From Achromobacter sp. UMC46 (GTDB lineage Bacteria; Pseudomonadota; Gammaproteobacteria; Burkholderiales; Burkholderiaceae_B): a DNA stretch of 64,000 bases. Below, piece by piece: positions 51,834 to 60,007 of this stretch. The stretch lies in contig NZ_LZZS01000026.1 of NCBI RefSeq assembly GCF_014170335.1, positions 124,001 through 188,000 on the forward strand, written 5' to 3'. Numbering within the stretch: the first letter of the stretch is position 1; each line of letters begins with the position of its first letter. Position numbers and translations under genes: made by a program. The notes under the pieces are model-generated. The model saw nothing but the letters and a program-made list of their open reading frames with translations. It ran no database searches and had not been told where the DNA came from.

Positions 51834-52763
51834 TTACGCCACGGCCGCCGCGCCGGGGAATGTCTTGGGAATGCCTGCCGCGGCCACGCCGCTGCGCAAG
51901 GTCTCTTGCGGCAAGGCTTCGGCCAGCAAGGCGCGCGCGGCCAACAGCCGGCGCAGGTCCACGCCGGTCCGGTAGCCCATGCTTTCCAGCATGAACACCA
52001 TGTCTTCGGTGACGATGTTGCCCGACGCGCCCGGGGCAAACGGGCACCCGCCCAGGCCACCCAGGCAGGAATCGAAACCGCGGATGCCTTCGTTCAGGCC
52101 CGCCAGCGCATTGGCCAGGCCCAGCCCCATGGTGTCGTGCAGATGCAGCTTGGTCAGCAGGCTGCCCACGGCGTCCTGCGTTGCGCGCACCCCATCGCGC
52201 ACCTGCGCGGGGTGCGCATAGCCCACGGTGTCGGCCAGCGCGATTTCATCGACGCCGGTGCGCGCCACGGCGGCGGCCACCTGCGCCACGCGCCGCACCG
52301 GCACGTCGCCTTCCATCGAACAGCCGAACGCCGTGGCGACGGCCGCGTCGATGCGCATGGGGCGCGGCTGCGACCGCACCCAGTCCACGATCGACGCCAT
52401 CATCTCCACCTGCGCGTCGGTGCCCTTGCCGACGTTGGCATGGCTGTGCGTGTCGCTGACCGAGATCGGAAACGACAGCACGTGCGCGCCCGCCTCGTAG
52501 GCGGCGATCGCGCCCTTCAGGTTGCAGGCCAGCGCGCACACGGTCAGGCCGTCTATCTTCAGGACGTCGGGCAGGATGGCGCCGGTATCCGCCATCTGCG
52601 GCACCCGCCGCGGCGATACGAAGCTGCCCACCTCGATCTCGCGCAAGCCCGCCGCGGCCAACTGGCGGATCCAGCGCAGCTTGTCGGCCGCGGGCATTAT
52701 GCCCTTGGCCATTTGCAGCCCGTCGCGCGGACCCACTTCGCAAAGCCTGACTTCCTGATTCAT
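51834..52763 (-). CDS. Hydroxymethylglutaryl-CoA lyase family protein
   Basis: A 309-residue HMGL-like TIM-barrel enzyme. It has VRLCEVGPRDGLQ (substrate and metal Asp), the LHLHDTMGLGLAN motif (metal His pair) and the catalytic Cys loop GGLGGCPFAPGASGN. It cleaves 3-hydroxy-3-methylglutaryl-CoA or a related 3-hydroxyacyl-CoA to acetyl-CoA and an acid or ketone. It is the last gene of a minus-strand unit with a Bug receptor and a CoA-transferase, which would import and activate the acid that it cleaves. Confidence 0.92.
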   Translation of the reverse strand: MNQEVRLCEVGPRDGLQMAKGIMPAADKLRWIRQLAAAGLREIEVGSFVSPRRVPQMADTGAILPDVLKIDGLTVCALACNLKGAIAAYEAGAHVLSFPISVSDTHSHANVGKGTDAQVEMMASIVDWVRSQPRPMRIDAAVATAFGCSMEGDVPVRRVAQVAAAVARTGVDEIALADTVGYAHPAQVRDGVRATQDAVGSLLTKLHLHDTMGLGLANALAGLNEGIRGFDSCLGGLGGCPFAPGASGNIVTEDMVFMLESMGYRTGVDLRRLLAARALLAEALPQETLRSGVAAAGIPKTFPGAAAVA

Positions 52764-52800
52764 AGGTTCTCCCTGTCGTGTACGCGGGCCTGCGCCCGGG

Positions 52801-53760
52801 CTATTGCTGTACCACGATGCCCGCGCTCTTGATCGTCTGCTGCGCCTTGCCGATGTCCGACTGGATCAGTGCCGCAAACTGGGCGCTGGACACCGGATCC
52901 GTTTCCAGCCCCTGCGACGCCAGCGCTTCCTGCACGTCCTTGCGCGCCAGCAGCTTGTTGAAATCGGTGTTCAGGCGCGCCACGATGTCGGCGGGCGTCT
53001 TGGCCGGCGCCAGCACGCCGTAGTAGGTCACCACGCTGAAATCCTTGTAGCCAAGCTCGGCCACGGTCGGCACGTCCGGCAGCGCCGGATTGCGCTTGGG
53101 CGAGGTCACCGCCAGCGCGCGCACCTTGCCCGCCTTGATCAGCGAGGCCGCCGACGAGATCGAGGAACCGGCAAACTGCAGATGCCCGCCCATCAGGTCG
53201 GCCAAGGCAGGCGCCGACCCCTTGTACGGCACGTGCTGCATCTTGAAGCCGGCCTCGTGCTGCAGCATTTCCATGGCGATGTGAACGCCGCCGCCGGTGC
53301 CCGACGTGCCGTAGGAAATCTTGTTGGGCTCCTTCTTGGCGGCCTCGATCACTTCGGGCAGGGTCTTGTAGGGCGAGCTCTCGGCCACCAGCAGCACCAT
53401 CGGCGTGGTGGCCACCAGCGCCACGGGCGCCAGGTCCTTGACCGGGTCGTAGGCCACCTTCATCAGCAGCGGAATCAGGGTGACGTTGTCGGATTGGCCG
53501 ATCACCAGGTCATAGCCCTGCGCGGGCGCGCGCGCCGCCTCGGCCAGGCCCAGCGCCGTGCCGGCGCCCGGCTTGTTTTCGGGCACCACCGCCCAGCCGT
53601 TCAGCTCGTGCAGCTTGTTGCTCATCAAGCGGCCGATGTAGTCGGTGCCGCCGCCCGGCGTGGACGGGATGATGATGCGGATGGGCTTGTTGGGATAGTC
53701 CTGCGCGTGCACGGTGCAGGCGGCGGCCAACGCGGCCAGCGCAATCAGTTTTCGAATCAT
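52801..53760 (-). CDS. Bug-family (TctC) tripartite tricarboxylate receptor
   Basis: A 319-residue receptor with signal peptide (to CTVHAQ) and the family motifs PNKPIRIIIPSTPGGGTDYIGRLM, ENKPGAGTALGLAEAAR and HVPYKGSAPALADLMGGH. It is encoded between a CoA-transferase (71 bases upstream) and an HMG-CoA-lyase-type gene (37 bases downstream), so its ligand is probably the organic acid handled by those enzymes. Confidence 0.93.
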   Translation of the reverse strand: MIRKLIALAALAAACTVHAQDYPNKPIRIIIPSTPGGGTDYIGRLMSNKLHELNGWAVVPENKPGAGTALGLAEAARAPAQGYDLVIGQSDNVTLIPLLMKVAYDPVKDLAPVALVATTPMVLLVAESSPYKTLPEVIEAAKKEPNKISYGTSGTGGGVHIAMEMLQHEAGFKMQHVPYKGSAPALADLMGGHLQFAGSSISSAASLIKAGKVRALAVTSPKRNPALPDVPTVAELGYKDFSVVTYYGVLAPAKTPADIVARLNTDFNKLLARKDVQEALASQGLETDPVSSAQFAALIQSDIGKAQQTIKSAGIVVQQ

Positions 53761-53831
53761 GGGGTCTCCTATTTGATGGATGTCTTGGCGGTCTGACGCC
53801 GCCTCGACAGGGTGCCGACGTTATGGCCGGG

Positions 53832-55040
53832 TCATGCGATGACTCCCGCCGTGCGCAGCGCATCGATGCGCGCCGCGTCCAGGCCCAGCCCTTGCAGAAT
53901 GGCGTGGGTCTGGCCGCCTTGCACCGGCGGATCGCAACGCTTGCCGGCCTTGCGGCCATCGAATTCGATGGGCAGCGCGGCCGTGGATATTTCGCTGCCG
54001 TCGGGCAGCAGAGTCTTCAACAACGCGCCCCCGGCGTTCAGGTGCGCGTCGTCCAGCAGATCGTGCGGCTGGCGGATCGGGCCATAGGAAAGATTGGCGT
54101 CCTCCAGCGCCTGGCACAGCGCATCCGTCTTCCAGGTTTTCAGGATCTCGGCCACGCCGGGCACCAGCCACGACCGGGCGGCTTCGCGGTCGACCGCCGT
54201 AGCCAGGCGCGGGTCGGCGGCCCATTCCGGCGGCAGGAATTTCTGCGCGAAATTGCGCCACTGCGCATCGCCCACCACCGCGACGAACACGCGGCCGTCC
54301 GCCGTTTCGAACACGTCGTACACGCCCCATGGCGGCTTGCGCTCCGCGCCCATGGGTTTGGGCGCCGTGCCGGTCAATTGGAACTGCGCGATGAACTGCG
54401 CCACCAGCAAGAGGTTGTTCTCGAACAGGCCCGACCGAACGTGGCGGCCACGGCCCGTGGCGTGGCGGTCGTGCAGCGCGGCCAGCGCGCCGACCACCCC
54501 GAAGGTGCCGCCCAGAATGTCGTTCACCGATGCCGCCACGCGTTGCGGCGTGTCGGCGCCGCCATTGATATAGGCCAGCCCGCCCATCATCTGCACCACT
54601 TCGTCCAGCGCGGTGCGATGCTTGTACGGACCCGACAGAAAGCCCTTCAGCGACACGTAGATCAGCCCGGGGTTGCCGGCCGACAAGGACTCGTAGTCCA
54701 GCCCGTACTGGGCCAGGCTGCCGTCGCGGAAGTTCTCCACCACCATGTCGGTCTGCAAGGCGAGCGTTCGCACGATCTCCTGCCCTTCAGGCGATTTCAG
54801 GTCGATCGCCAGACTTTGCTTGTTGCGGTTGAACACGGGGAAGTAGCCGCTGCCCGACCCTTTCAGGCGGCGCGTGCGGTCGCCGTCGATGGGTTCCACC
54901 TTGATCACGTCGGCGCCCAGGTCCGCCAGCGACAGGCCGGCGGCCGGCCCCATGATCATGTGGGACAGTTCCAGGACCTTGATCCCCCGCAAGGGCAATT
55001 CGGAACTCTCCATGAAGGGTGAAGCCGGTGCTGCGCTCAT
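53832..55040 (-). CDS. CaiB/BaiF family class III CoA-transferase
   Basis: A 402-residue class III CoA-transferase of normal length. Motifs: LRGIKVLELSHMIMGPAAGLSLADLGADVIKVEP, FNRNKQSLAIDLKSPEGQ, and the catalytic-Asp region GYESLSAGNPGLIYVSLKGF followed by HRTALDEVVQMMGGLAYI. The likely reaction is transfer of CoA to a dicarboxylic or hydroxy acid. GAGGAAAC precedes the ATG; an ATG 29 codons upstream is less likely. It heads the operon CoA-transferase - Bug - HMG-CoA lyase. Confidence 0.92.
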   Translation of the reverse strand: MSAAPASPFMESSELPLRGIKVLELSHMIMGPAAGLSLADLGADVIKVEPIDGDRTRRLKGSGSGYFPVFNRNKQSLAIDLKSPEGQEIVRTLALQTDMVVENFRDGSLAQYGLDYESLSAGNPGLIYVSLKGFLSGPYKHRTALDEVVQMMGGLAYINGGADTPQRVAASVNDILGGTFGVVGALAALHDRHATGRGRHVRSGLFENNLLLVAQFIAQFQLTGTAPKPMGAERKPPWGVYDVFETADGRVFVAVVGDAQWRNFAQKFLPPEWAADPRLATAVDREAARSWLVPGVAEILKTWKTDALCQALEDANLSYGPIRQPHDLLDDAHLNAGGALLKTLLPDGSEISTAALPIEFDGRKAGKRCDPPVQGGQTHAILQGLGLDAARIDALRTAGVIA

Positions 55041-55203
55041 CAACGTTTCCTCTCGCCTGCCTGATGGTCGGATGCGGACCGGCAACGTCGGAAATCCATG
55101 TTGCCGCCCTGCGAATGCGTCCATCATCGCGGGCCTGCGGATAGGGCGGGTAGCGGTCTTTCAGCACGGGGGCATTCTCGTTTCGGAACATCCGGGTTTG
55201 CCC

Positions 55204-56130
55204 CTAGCGTCCGTCCGCCGGCAACACGCCCAAGTGGGCCAGCAAGGCCCGCGCGGCCGGCGACAAGGCATCCGGATCCCGCACCGCAATACAGATCGGC
55301 GTGCTGGACCACGGGCCGGTCAACGGGACGAAGCGGATGTCCAGATGCGACAGGCGCGCCTTCAGGTACTGGGGCACCACGGCCACGCCCATGCCGCGCG
55401 CCACCAGCATGCAGATCGTTTCGTGCGAACTGACCCGCGCGCTGATGCGCCGCGTCACGCCCGCGCCTTTAGCCGCCTGTTCGAACACGCTGCTGATGCC
55501 GTTGTCGCGGTTCAGCTCGATCTGCTCGAAGGGCAGCAGTTGCGCGTAGTCCAGCGCCTCGCGGTCGGCCAGCAGATGCTGGCCCGGCACCACGGCCGCC
55601 AGCTCGCAATGGCCGCAGGCGTATACCTGCAAGCCGTCATGGCCGAAGTCCGACCCGGCGGCCACGTCGGCGTTGCCGTCCAGCACGGAACGGAACGCCG
55701 CCTGTGTCGTGTCTTCTTCCAGCGAGATATCGATTTGCGGGTACGCCCGGCGAAACGACTGGATCTGGGCCGGCAGGTCGCCCGACAAGGCGGCCACGCT
55801 GACGGCCAGCCGGATGTGCCCGCGCACGCCGCTCGCAAACCCCGCCATCTCGCGATGCATGCGGTCCATGTCCTGCAGCAGCCGGCGCGCATGAGTCGCC
55901 AGCGCATTGCCTGCCGGCGTGGGCTGCACGCCCTTGACGCCTCGCTCCAGCAGCGGCACGCCAAAGGCGTCTTCCATTTCCGACATGCGCTTGCTGACGG
56001 CGGACGGCACGATGTTCTCGCGGGCCGCGGCGCGCGCCAGGCTGCCTTCCTCCAGCGCCGAAAGGAACAGTCGGAGCGAAACGGGGTCGATGTCGCGGGG
56101 GGCTGGCGATACGGGCTGGGCAGGCTTCAT
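55204..56130 (-). CDS. LysR-family transcriptional regulator
   Basis: A 308-residue LysR regulator (SLRLFLSALEEGSLARAAARENIVPSAVSKRMSEMEDAFGVPLLERG) with a standard effector domain. Unlike most LysR genes it lies upstream in the same direction as its presumed target operon (CoA-transferase, Bug, HMG-CoA lyase), with 163 bases between. The start at MKPAQPVSP was chosen; an ATG 30 codons earlier would add an uncharacteristic extension. Confidence 0.9.
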   Translation of the reverse strand: MKPAQPVSPAPRDIDPVSLRLFLSALEEGSLARAAARENIVPSAVSKRMSEMEDAFGVPLLERGVKGVQPTPAGNALATHARRLLQDMDRMHREMAGFASGVRGHIRLAVSVAALSGDLPAQIQSFRRAYPQIDISLEEDTTQAAFRSVLDGNADVAAGSDFGHDGLQVYACGHCELAAVVPGQHLLADREALDYAQLLPFEQIELNRDNGISSVFEQAAKGAGVTRRISARVSSHETICMLVARGMGVAVVPQYLKARLSHLDIRFVPLTGPWSSTPICIAVRDPDALSPAARALLAHLGVLPADGR

Positions 56131-56251
56131 GGCAGGAAGTGTCCCGCGTTGCCTGTCCGAGAAGGCATCGGGGTTTTCCCGCACGCCGGACCTGGGTATG
56201 ATCCGCAATCCGGCCGCCAAGCGCGGCCTTCGTTTTGCGGATCACGCTTCC

Positions 56252-57328
56252 ATGCAATGCCCTCGCTGTAATTGGCAGAACCCGGCCTCCAATACCCTAT
56301 GCTTCAGTTGCCAGACACCGTTGCCGGTCAAAGCGGCGCCGGCTCCTGCGCCGGCCCCCGCCAAGCGGTCCGCCCCGGCGCAGAACGCGCCCGTATTCCC
56401 CAGCATCTGGACCCGGTTGGGCGCCACCGCCATCGACGGCCTGTTCATGGTGGCGGCGATCATCACGCTGATCTGGGCCGCCTCGCTCACCTATGAAAGC
56501 CTGACCGGCGAGCCCCGGCCCGTGCTGCTGGTGCTGCTGGCAGGGCTGATCGGCTGGCTGCTGCCGGCCTTCATGGACGCCTGGACCAACGGGTCCCCCG
56601 GCAAGCGCCTGCTGAAACAGCGCGTCGTGAACCGCAAGGGGCAAGCGCCCGGCCTCGCGCGCTCGATCTGGCGGCACACGCTGAAGTACACGCTCAACCT
56701 TGCCCTGCCCGGCCTGTTCCACCATATCCAGCAAGCCATTTTCGGCGACCGGTCCATGCATAACGCCTTGGCCGGCACGCATGTCGTCTCCAGCCGGGCG
56801 CATCCGCGCGCGATGCAGGCAGCCGTGGCCAAGACGCCTGCGGTCACCGGTACGGGCAAATTCCTGTTCTTCGTATTTGGGGTGCTGGCGCTGGTCCTGG
56901 GCGGCATCGTCATCGGGGTCGGCGTCATGAGCCAGGACGACGGCGACAATCCCTTGCACGCGGACGTCCGCCGCTATGACCTGGTGTCGGACCCGATCCG
57001 CATGCTGGTCGAAAACCACTACCGCAGCAAGAAGGCCTATCCCGCAACGATGGCGGACATCGGCCTGACCCAGGAATCGCTGCAGAACAGCGGCTTTTCC
57101 AAGCTGGATATGAATCCCGTCAACGGCGTGCTGCGGCTTACGATTGCAGGCGCGCCGCGTGAAGACGGCTTTCCCACGCTGGCCAGCAAGCACCTGATGT
57201 ACCTGCCGGAACTGCGCGCCGAGAAGAAAGGCGGCGGCATCCGCCGCTGGCAGTGCGGCAGCGACGACATCGCCAGCACCGACCGCCCCTACAGCTGCCG
57301 CCACGACACCACCGCGTTCGCGCGCTAG
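56252..57328 (+). CDS. Zinc-ribbon / RDD membrane protein with C-terminal pilin-like region
   Basis: A 358-residue protein in three parts. Residues 1-25 form a zinc ribbon with two Cys pairs (CPRC, CFSC). An Ala/Pro linker leads to an RDD domain (about 48-175: FPSIWTRLGATAIDGLFMVAA, NGSPGKRLLKQRVVNRKG) with three helices. A further helix at about 208-230 is followed by a soluble region with RYDLVSDPIRMLVENHYRSKKAYPATMADIG, which resembles the conserved part of type IV pilin-like minor proteins. The role is unknown. The TPR gene starts 30 bases later and is probably co-transcribed. Confidence 0.75.
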   Translation: MQCPRCNWQNPASNTLCFSCQTPLPVKAAPAPAPAPAKRSAPAQNAPVFPSIWTRLGATAIDGLFMVAAIITLIWAASLTYESLTGEPRPVLLVLLAGLIGWLLPAFMDAWTNGSPGKRLLKQRVVNRKGQAPGLARSIWRHTLKYTLNLALPGLFHHIQQAIFGDRSMHNALAGTHVVSSRAHPRAMQAAVAKTPAVTGTGKFLFFVFGVLALVLGGIVIGVGVMSQDDGDNPLHADVRRYDLVSDPIRMLVENHYRSKKAYPATMADIGLTQESLQNSGFSKLDMNPVNGVLRLTIAGAPREDGFPTLASKHLMYLPELRAEKKGGGIRRWQCGSDDIASTDRPYSCRHDTTAFAR

Positions 57329-57357
57329 CCCGCCCTTTTGAATACGGAACGCCCCGC

Positions 57358-58893
57358 ATGTCCAGTCTGATCGAAGCCATTCACCGCGCCGATGACGGCC
57401 ACGACCACAAGCAGATGCTCTCCTTGTGCGAACAGGGCGTGCGCGAACAGCCCGGTTCCGCCGTGATGTGGGCCCTGCGCGCCCGCTATCACGACAAGCG
57501 CAGCGCTCACGCCCAGCGCGATGCCGACCTGGCCCGGTCGCTGACCCTCGATCCACAATGCAGCGACGCCCTGCGCGTGCGCGCCACCGCCCTCTACGAC
57601 GCGGGCGAACAGCAGGAAGCCTGGCGCATCCTGCGCGACGCGCGCCAGCGTGCGCCCTCGCATTTCGGCCTGATGATGTCCGAGGCCTACTTGCTGATCA
57701 ACGACCGCCGCCTGGAAGACGCCATCGAATGCTGGACTCGCGCCTCGCAGCTGCGGCCGTCTGCCGCGGCGCCGCATTGCTATATCGGCTCGAACCTGCA
57801 TAACGCCGGCCGCTACCAGGACGCGCTGCCCTACCATCAGCGCGCCGTCGCGCTGGCGCCCAACAACGGCGGCTTCCTGTATGACGCGGGCAACAACTAC
57901 CGGCGTCTGGGCGATCTGAAGAATGCCATCGCGATGTTCGACCGCGCCCGTGCCATCCTGGGCGAGGAAAACGCCATCCAGCACAATCGGGCCTCGTGCC
58001 TGCAAGCGCTGGAGCGCCATGAAGACGCGGTAGAGGAATGGAGCAGCCTGCTGCGCCGCGAGCCCGATTGGGATTGGCCCTTGGAAGGCAAGGCGCGGTC
58101 GCTGCACCGCCTGGGCCGCGCGGACGAGGCCGCGCCGCTGTGGCGGCACCTGGACGCGCTGTCGGACACGGGCTGGGAAGGCCGCAAGGAGCAGGCCCGC
58201 GAATTCGTGCGCAGCGGCGACCCGGAACTGGCGGAACAAGCCTTGCAAGGGCTGGATCCGATGGACAGCGGCGACGCGCAATTGCTGTTCGTGGCGGGCA
58301 ACGCCCAGCGCGACCAGCGCAATTGGGAACAGGCGCTTGCCTACTACCTGCGCGGCTACGAGATCGCGCCCGGCGACGATTTCCTGCCGGGCAACGCGGC
58401 CGACATGCTGACCCGCCTGGAACGCTACGACGAAGCCCTGCCCCTGTCGGAAGTGGCGATTTCGCTCGACCCCGACTGGCTGAAGTGGCGCCGCGTCCGC
58501 ATCGACGCGCTGACGAACCTGGGCCGGGGCGCCGAAGCCGTGGCCGATGCCGACCGCGCGCTTGCCAAGTGGCCGGACAGCGGTCCGCTGCATGCCGAAC
58601 GCATCAACGCGTTGAATGCGGCCAAGCAGTACGAAGAAGCCCTGGCCGCGTGCGACCGCCTGATCGGGCTGGATCCCGACTACCGCAGTTGGGCCCTGTT
58701 TTCACGCGGCGAGATCTACGGCCACCTGAAGCGCCCGGCCGAATCGGCACTGGCCTACCGCCAGGCCGCCGCGTCCTACCAGCAGAACGGCAAGGCCGAG
58801 TATCAGGACCTGTCGTTGCGCCGGGCCCAGGCGGCGGAAGAAGCCGCCGCCTCGCCACGCGGGTTCCTGGGCCGGCTGTTCGGCCGGAAATAG
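57358..58893 (+). CDS. Tetratricopeptide-repeat protein
   Basis: A 511-residue soluble protein made almost wholly of TPR-like helical pairs (for example CYIGSNLHNAGRYQDALPYHQRAVALAPNN, YDAGNNYRRLGDLKNAIAMFDRA and INALNAAKQYEEALAACDRLIGLDPD). It has a basic tail (RGFLGRLFGRK). No signal peptide or catalytic domain is seen. It likely scaffolds a protein complex. It pairs with the RDD/zinc-ribbon membrane protein upstream. Confidence 0.88.
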   Translation: MSSLIEAIHRADDGHDHKQMLSLCEQGVREQPGSAVMWALRARYHDKRSAHAQRDADLARSLTLDPQCSDALRVRATALYDAGEQQEAWRILRDARQRAPSHFGLMMSEAYLLINDRRLEDAIECWTRASQLRPSAAAPHCYIGSNLHNAGRYQDALPYHQRAVALAPNNGGFLYDAGNNYRRLGDLKNAIAMFDRARAILGEENAIQHNRASCLQALERHEDAVEEWSSLLRREPDWDWPLEGKARSLHRLGRADEAAPLWRHLDALSDTGWEGRKEQAREFVRSGDPELAEQALQGLDPMDSGDAQLLFVAGNAQRDQRNWEQALAYYLRGYEIAPGDDFLPGNAADMLTRLERYDEALPLSEVAISLDPDWLKWRRVRIDALTNLGRGAEAVADADRALAKWPDSGPLHAERINALNAAKQYEEALAACDRLIGLDPDYRSWALFSRGEIYGHLKRPAESALAYRQAAASYQQNGKAEYQDLSLRRAQAAEEAAASPRGFLGRLFGRK

Positions 58894-59001
58894 GCGCGTG
58901 GCGGGCTCGGGCTTACCCGGATCCCCGCCGGGCGCGCCAATGCCCCTGCGCCCAAGATGGTATAGTCACGCCCGCTGCCGGCCCTGCACGGGCCGTGCAA
59001 C

Positions 59002-59313
59002 GCCCGAGTGGTGAAATTGGTAGACACAAGGGACTTAAACTAATTTGAGCCCTTTGGAGGAAACTCCAAAGGTGTAGCCCGTCAAATTCGGCGAACGCCC
59101 TGGACCTGTTCCGAGCCAACGCCGAGCCAAGCCCCGGTTGAAAAACCGGGGAAGGTGTAGAGAGCAGACGGCGGGCACCTAAGGCCGCAAGGCTATGGTG
59201 AAGGCGTGCTCCAGACCACGAACAGCGCTTATGCGCGGGCGGCGAAAGCCGAAGTGGTAAGAAAATCCCTCGGCCGCAAGGCCGTACCGGTTCGATTCCG
59301 GTCTCGGGCACCA
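59002..59313 (+). tRNA. tRNA-Leu (anticodon TAA) interrupted by a group I intron
   Basis: The exons are 59002-59036 and 59262-59313. Spliced, they give an 87-nt class II tRNA with acceptor stem GCCCGAG / CTCGGGC plus encoded A-CCA, anticodon stem AGGGA / TCCCT, loop CTTAAAA (anticodon TAA), a long variable arm (CGGCCGCAAGGCCG) and T-arm CCGGTTCGATTCCGG. The intron lies after the first anticodon base (T|AA), the same place as in cyanobacterial and plastid tRNA-Leu(UAA) genes. Confidence 0.97.
59037..59261 (+). ncRNA. Group I self-splicing intron (IC3-like), 225 nt, without ORF
   Basis: The insert starts AAACTAATTTGAGCC and ends in G (59261, omega-G). The last exon base U36 can pair as U-G with G59047 of the internal guide, flanked by CU/AG pairs, as group I splicing requires. 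Stems with GNRA loops are visible: P2 (CTTTGGAG-GAAA-CTCCAAAG), P6-type (CCCCGGTT-GAAA-AACCGGGG, 59132-59151), P8-type (GGCC-GCAA-GGCT) and P9-type (GGC-GAAA-GCC). The P/Q/R/S core strings are AAATTCGGCGAA, CGAGCCAAGC, GTGTAGAGAGCAGACGG and AAGGCTATGG. No homing-endonuclease gene is present. Confidence 0.95.
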
Positions 59314-59357
59314 TTACTCTTGCCGTTCAAAGGCCCCGGCCTTTCTCATTCCCCATC

Positions 59358-59975
59358 TTGACCGCTCCTTCCGCCCCTGCCCCCTTTATCGTCCTGGACG
59401 CCTGCGTGCTGATGTCCGGCATCTTGCGCCGGCTGCTGCTGCGTCTGGCCGAAGCCGGCGTGTTCATCCCGGTCTGGACGGAACGCATCGGCGAGGAGTG
59501 GCGCCGCAACGCCTCCCGCATCTGGGACATTCCGCCGGAAGTGCTGGCCGAGTTCTGGGCCGACATGAACGCGCGCTTTCCCGACGCCAACGAGGCGGAC
59601 ACGCAGGTCTATGAAGCGTCGCTGCGCTACAGCGATCCGAAGGACTTCCATGTGATCGCCGCCGGTTTGGCGCGGCGCGCGCGCTGCGGGCTGCAGCAGC
59701 CACCCGTCGTGCAGATCGCAACGTGGAACCTGAAGGATTTCAACCGGTCGGAATTGCGCCGCCAGGGTCTGGATGTGTACAACCCCGACCGCATGCTGCT
59801 GCAATGGTGGCCAGGCAACGTCGAGCGCATGCGCGAGGCCATCGCCCAGATCCCCGCCGATTACATCGCGCTGGGCCGCGAACCCGAGCCGCTGTCCACG
59901 ACCTTGCACCGTGAACGCCTGTACGGCTTGAAAAGCCTGGTGGCGCGCGACGCCGCGCAACGCGACGCCGCCTGA
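59358..59975 (+). CDS. PIN-domain protein (predicted ribonuclease)
   Basis: A 205-residue PIN-domain protein. IVLDACVLMSG holds the first catalytic Asp near residue 14. ADTQVYEASLRYSDPKDFHVIAAGL carries the central acidic cluster, and IATWNLKDFN the last. PIN toxins cleave RNA and usually sit with an antitoxin; none is adjacent here, so it may be a stand-alone or chromosomal housekeeping nuclease. The start is a TTG with no Shine-Dalgarno; the next Met falls inside the first catalytic strand, so TTG is the best candidate. It begins 44 bases after tRNA-Leu(TAA). Confidence 0.8.
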   Translation: MTAPSAPAPFIVLDACVLMSGILRRLLLRLAEAGVFIPVWTERIGEEWRRNASRIWDIPPEVLAEFWADMNARFPDANEADTQVYEASLRYSDPKDFHVIAAGLARRARCGLQQPPVVQIATWNLKDFNRSELRRQGLDVYNPDRMLLQWWPGNVERMREAIAQIPADYIALGREPEPLSTTLHRERLYGLKSLVARDAAQRDAA

Positions 59976-60007
59976 TCCCCCGGTTCGGCCGCCCCTGACG
60001 GCGGTTC

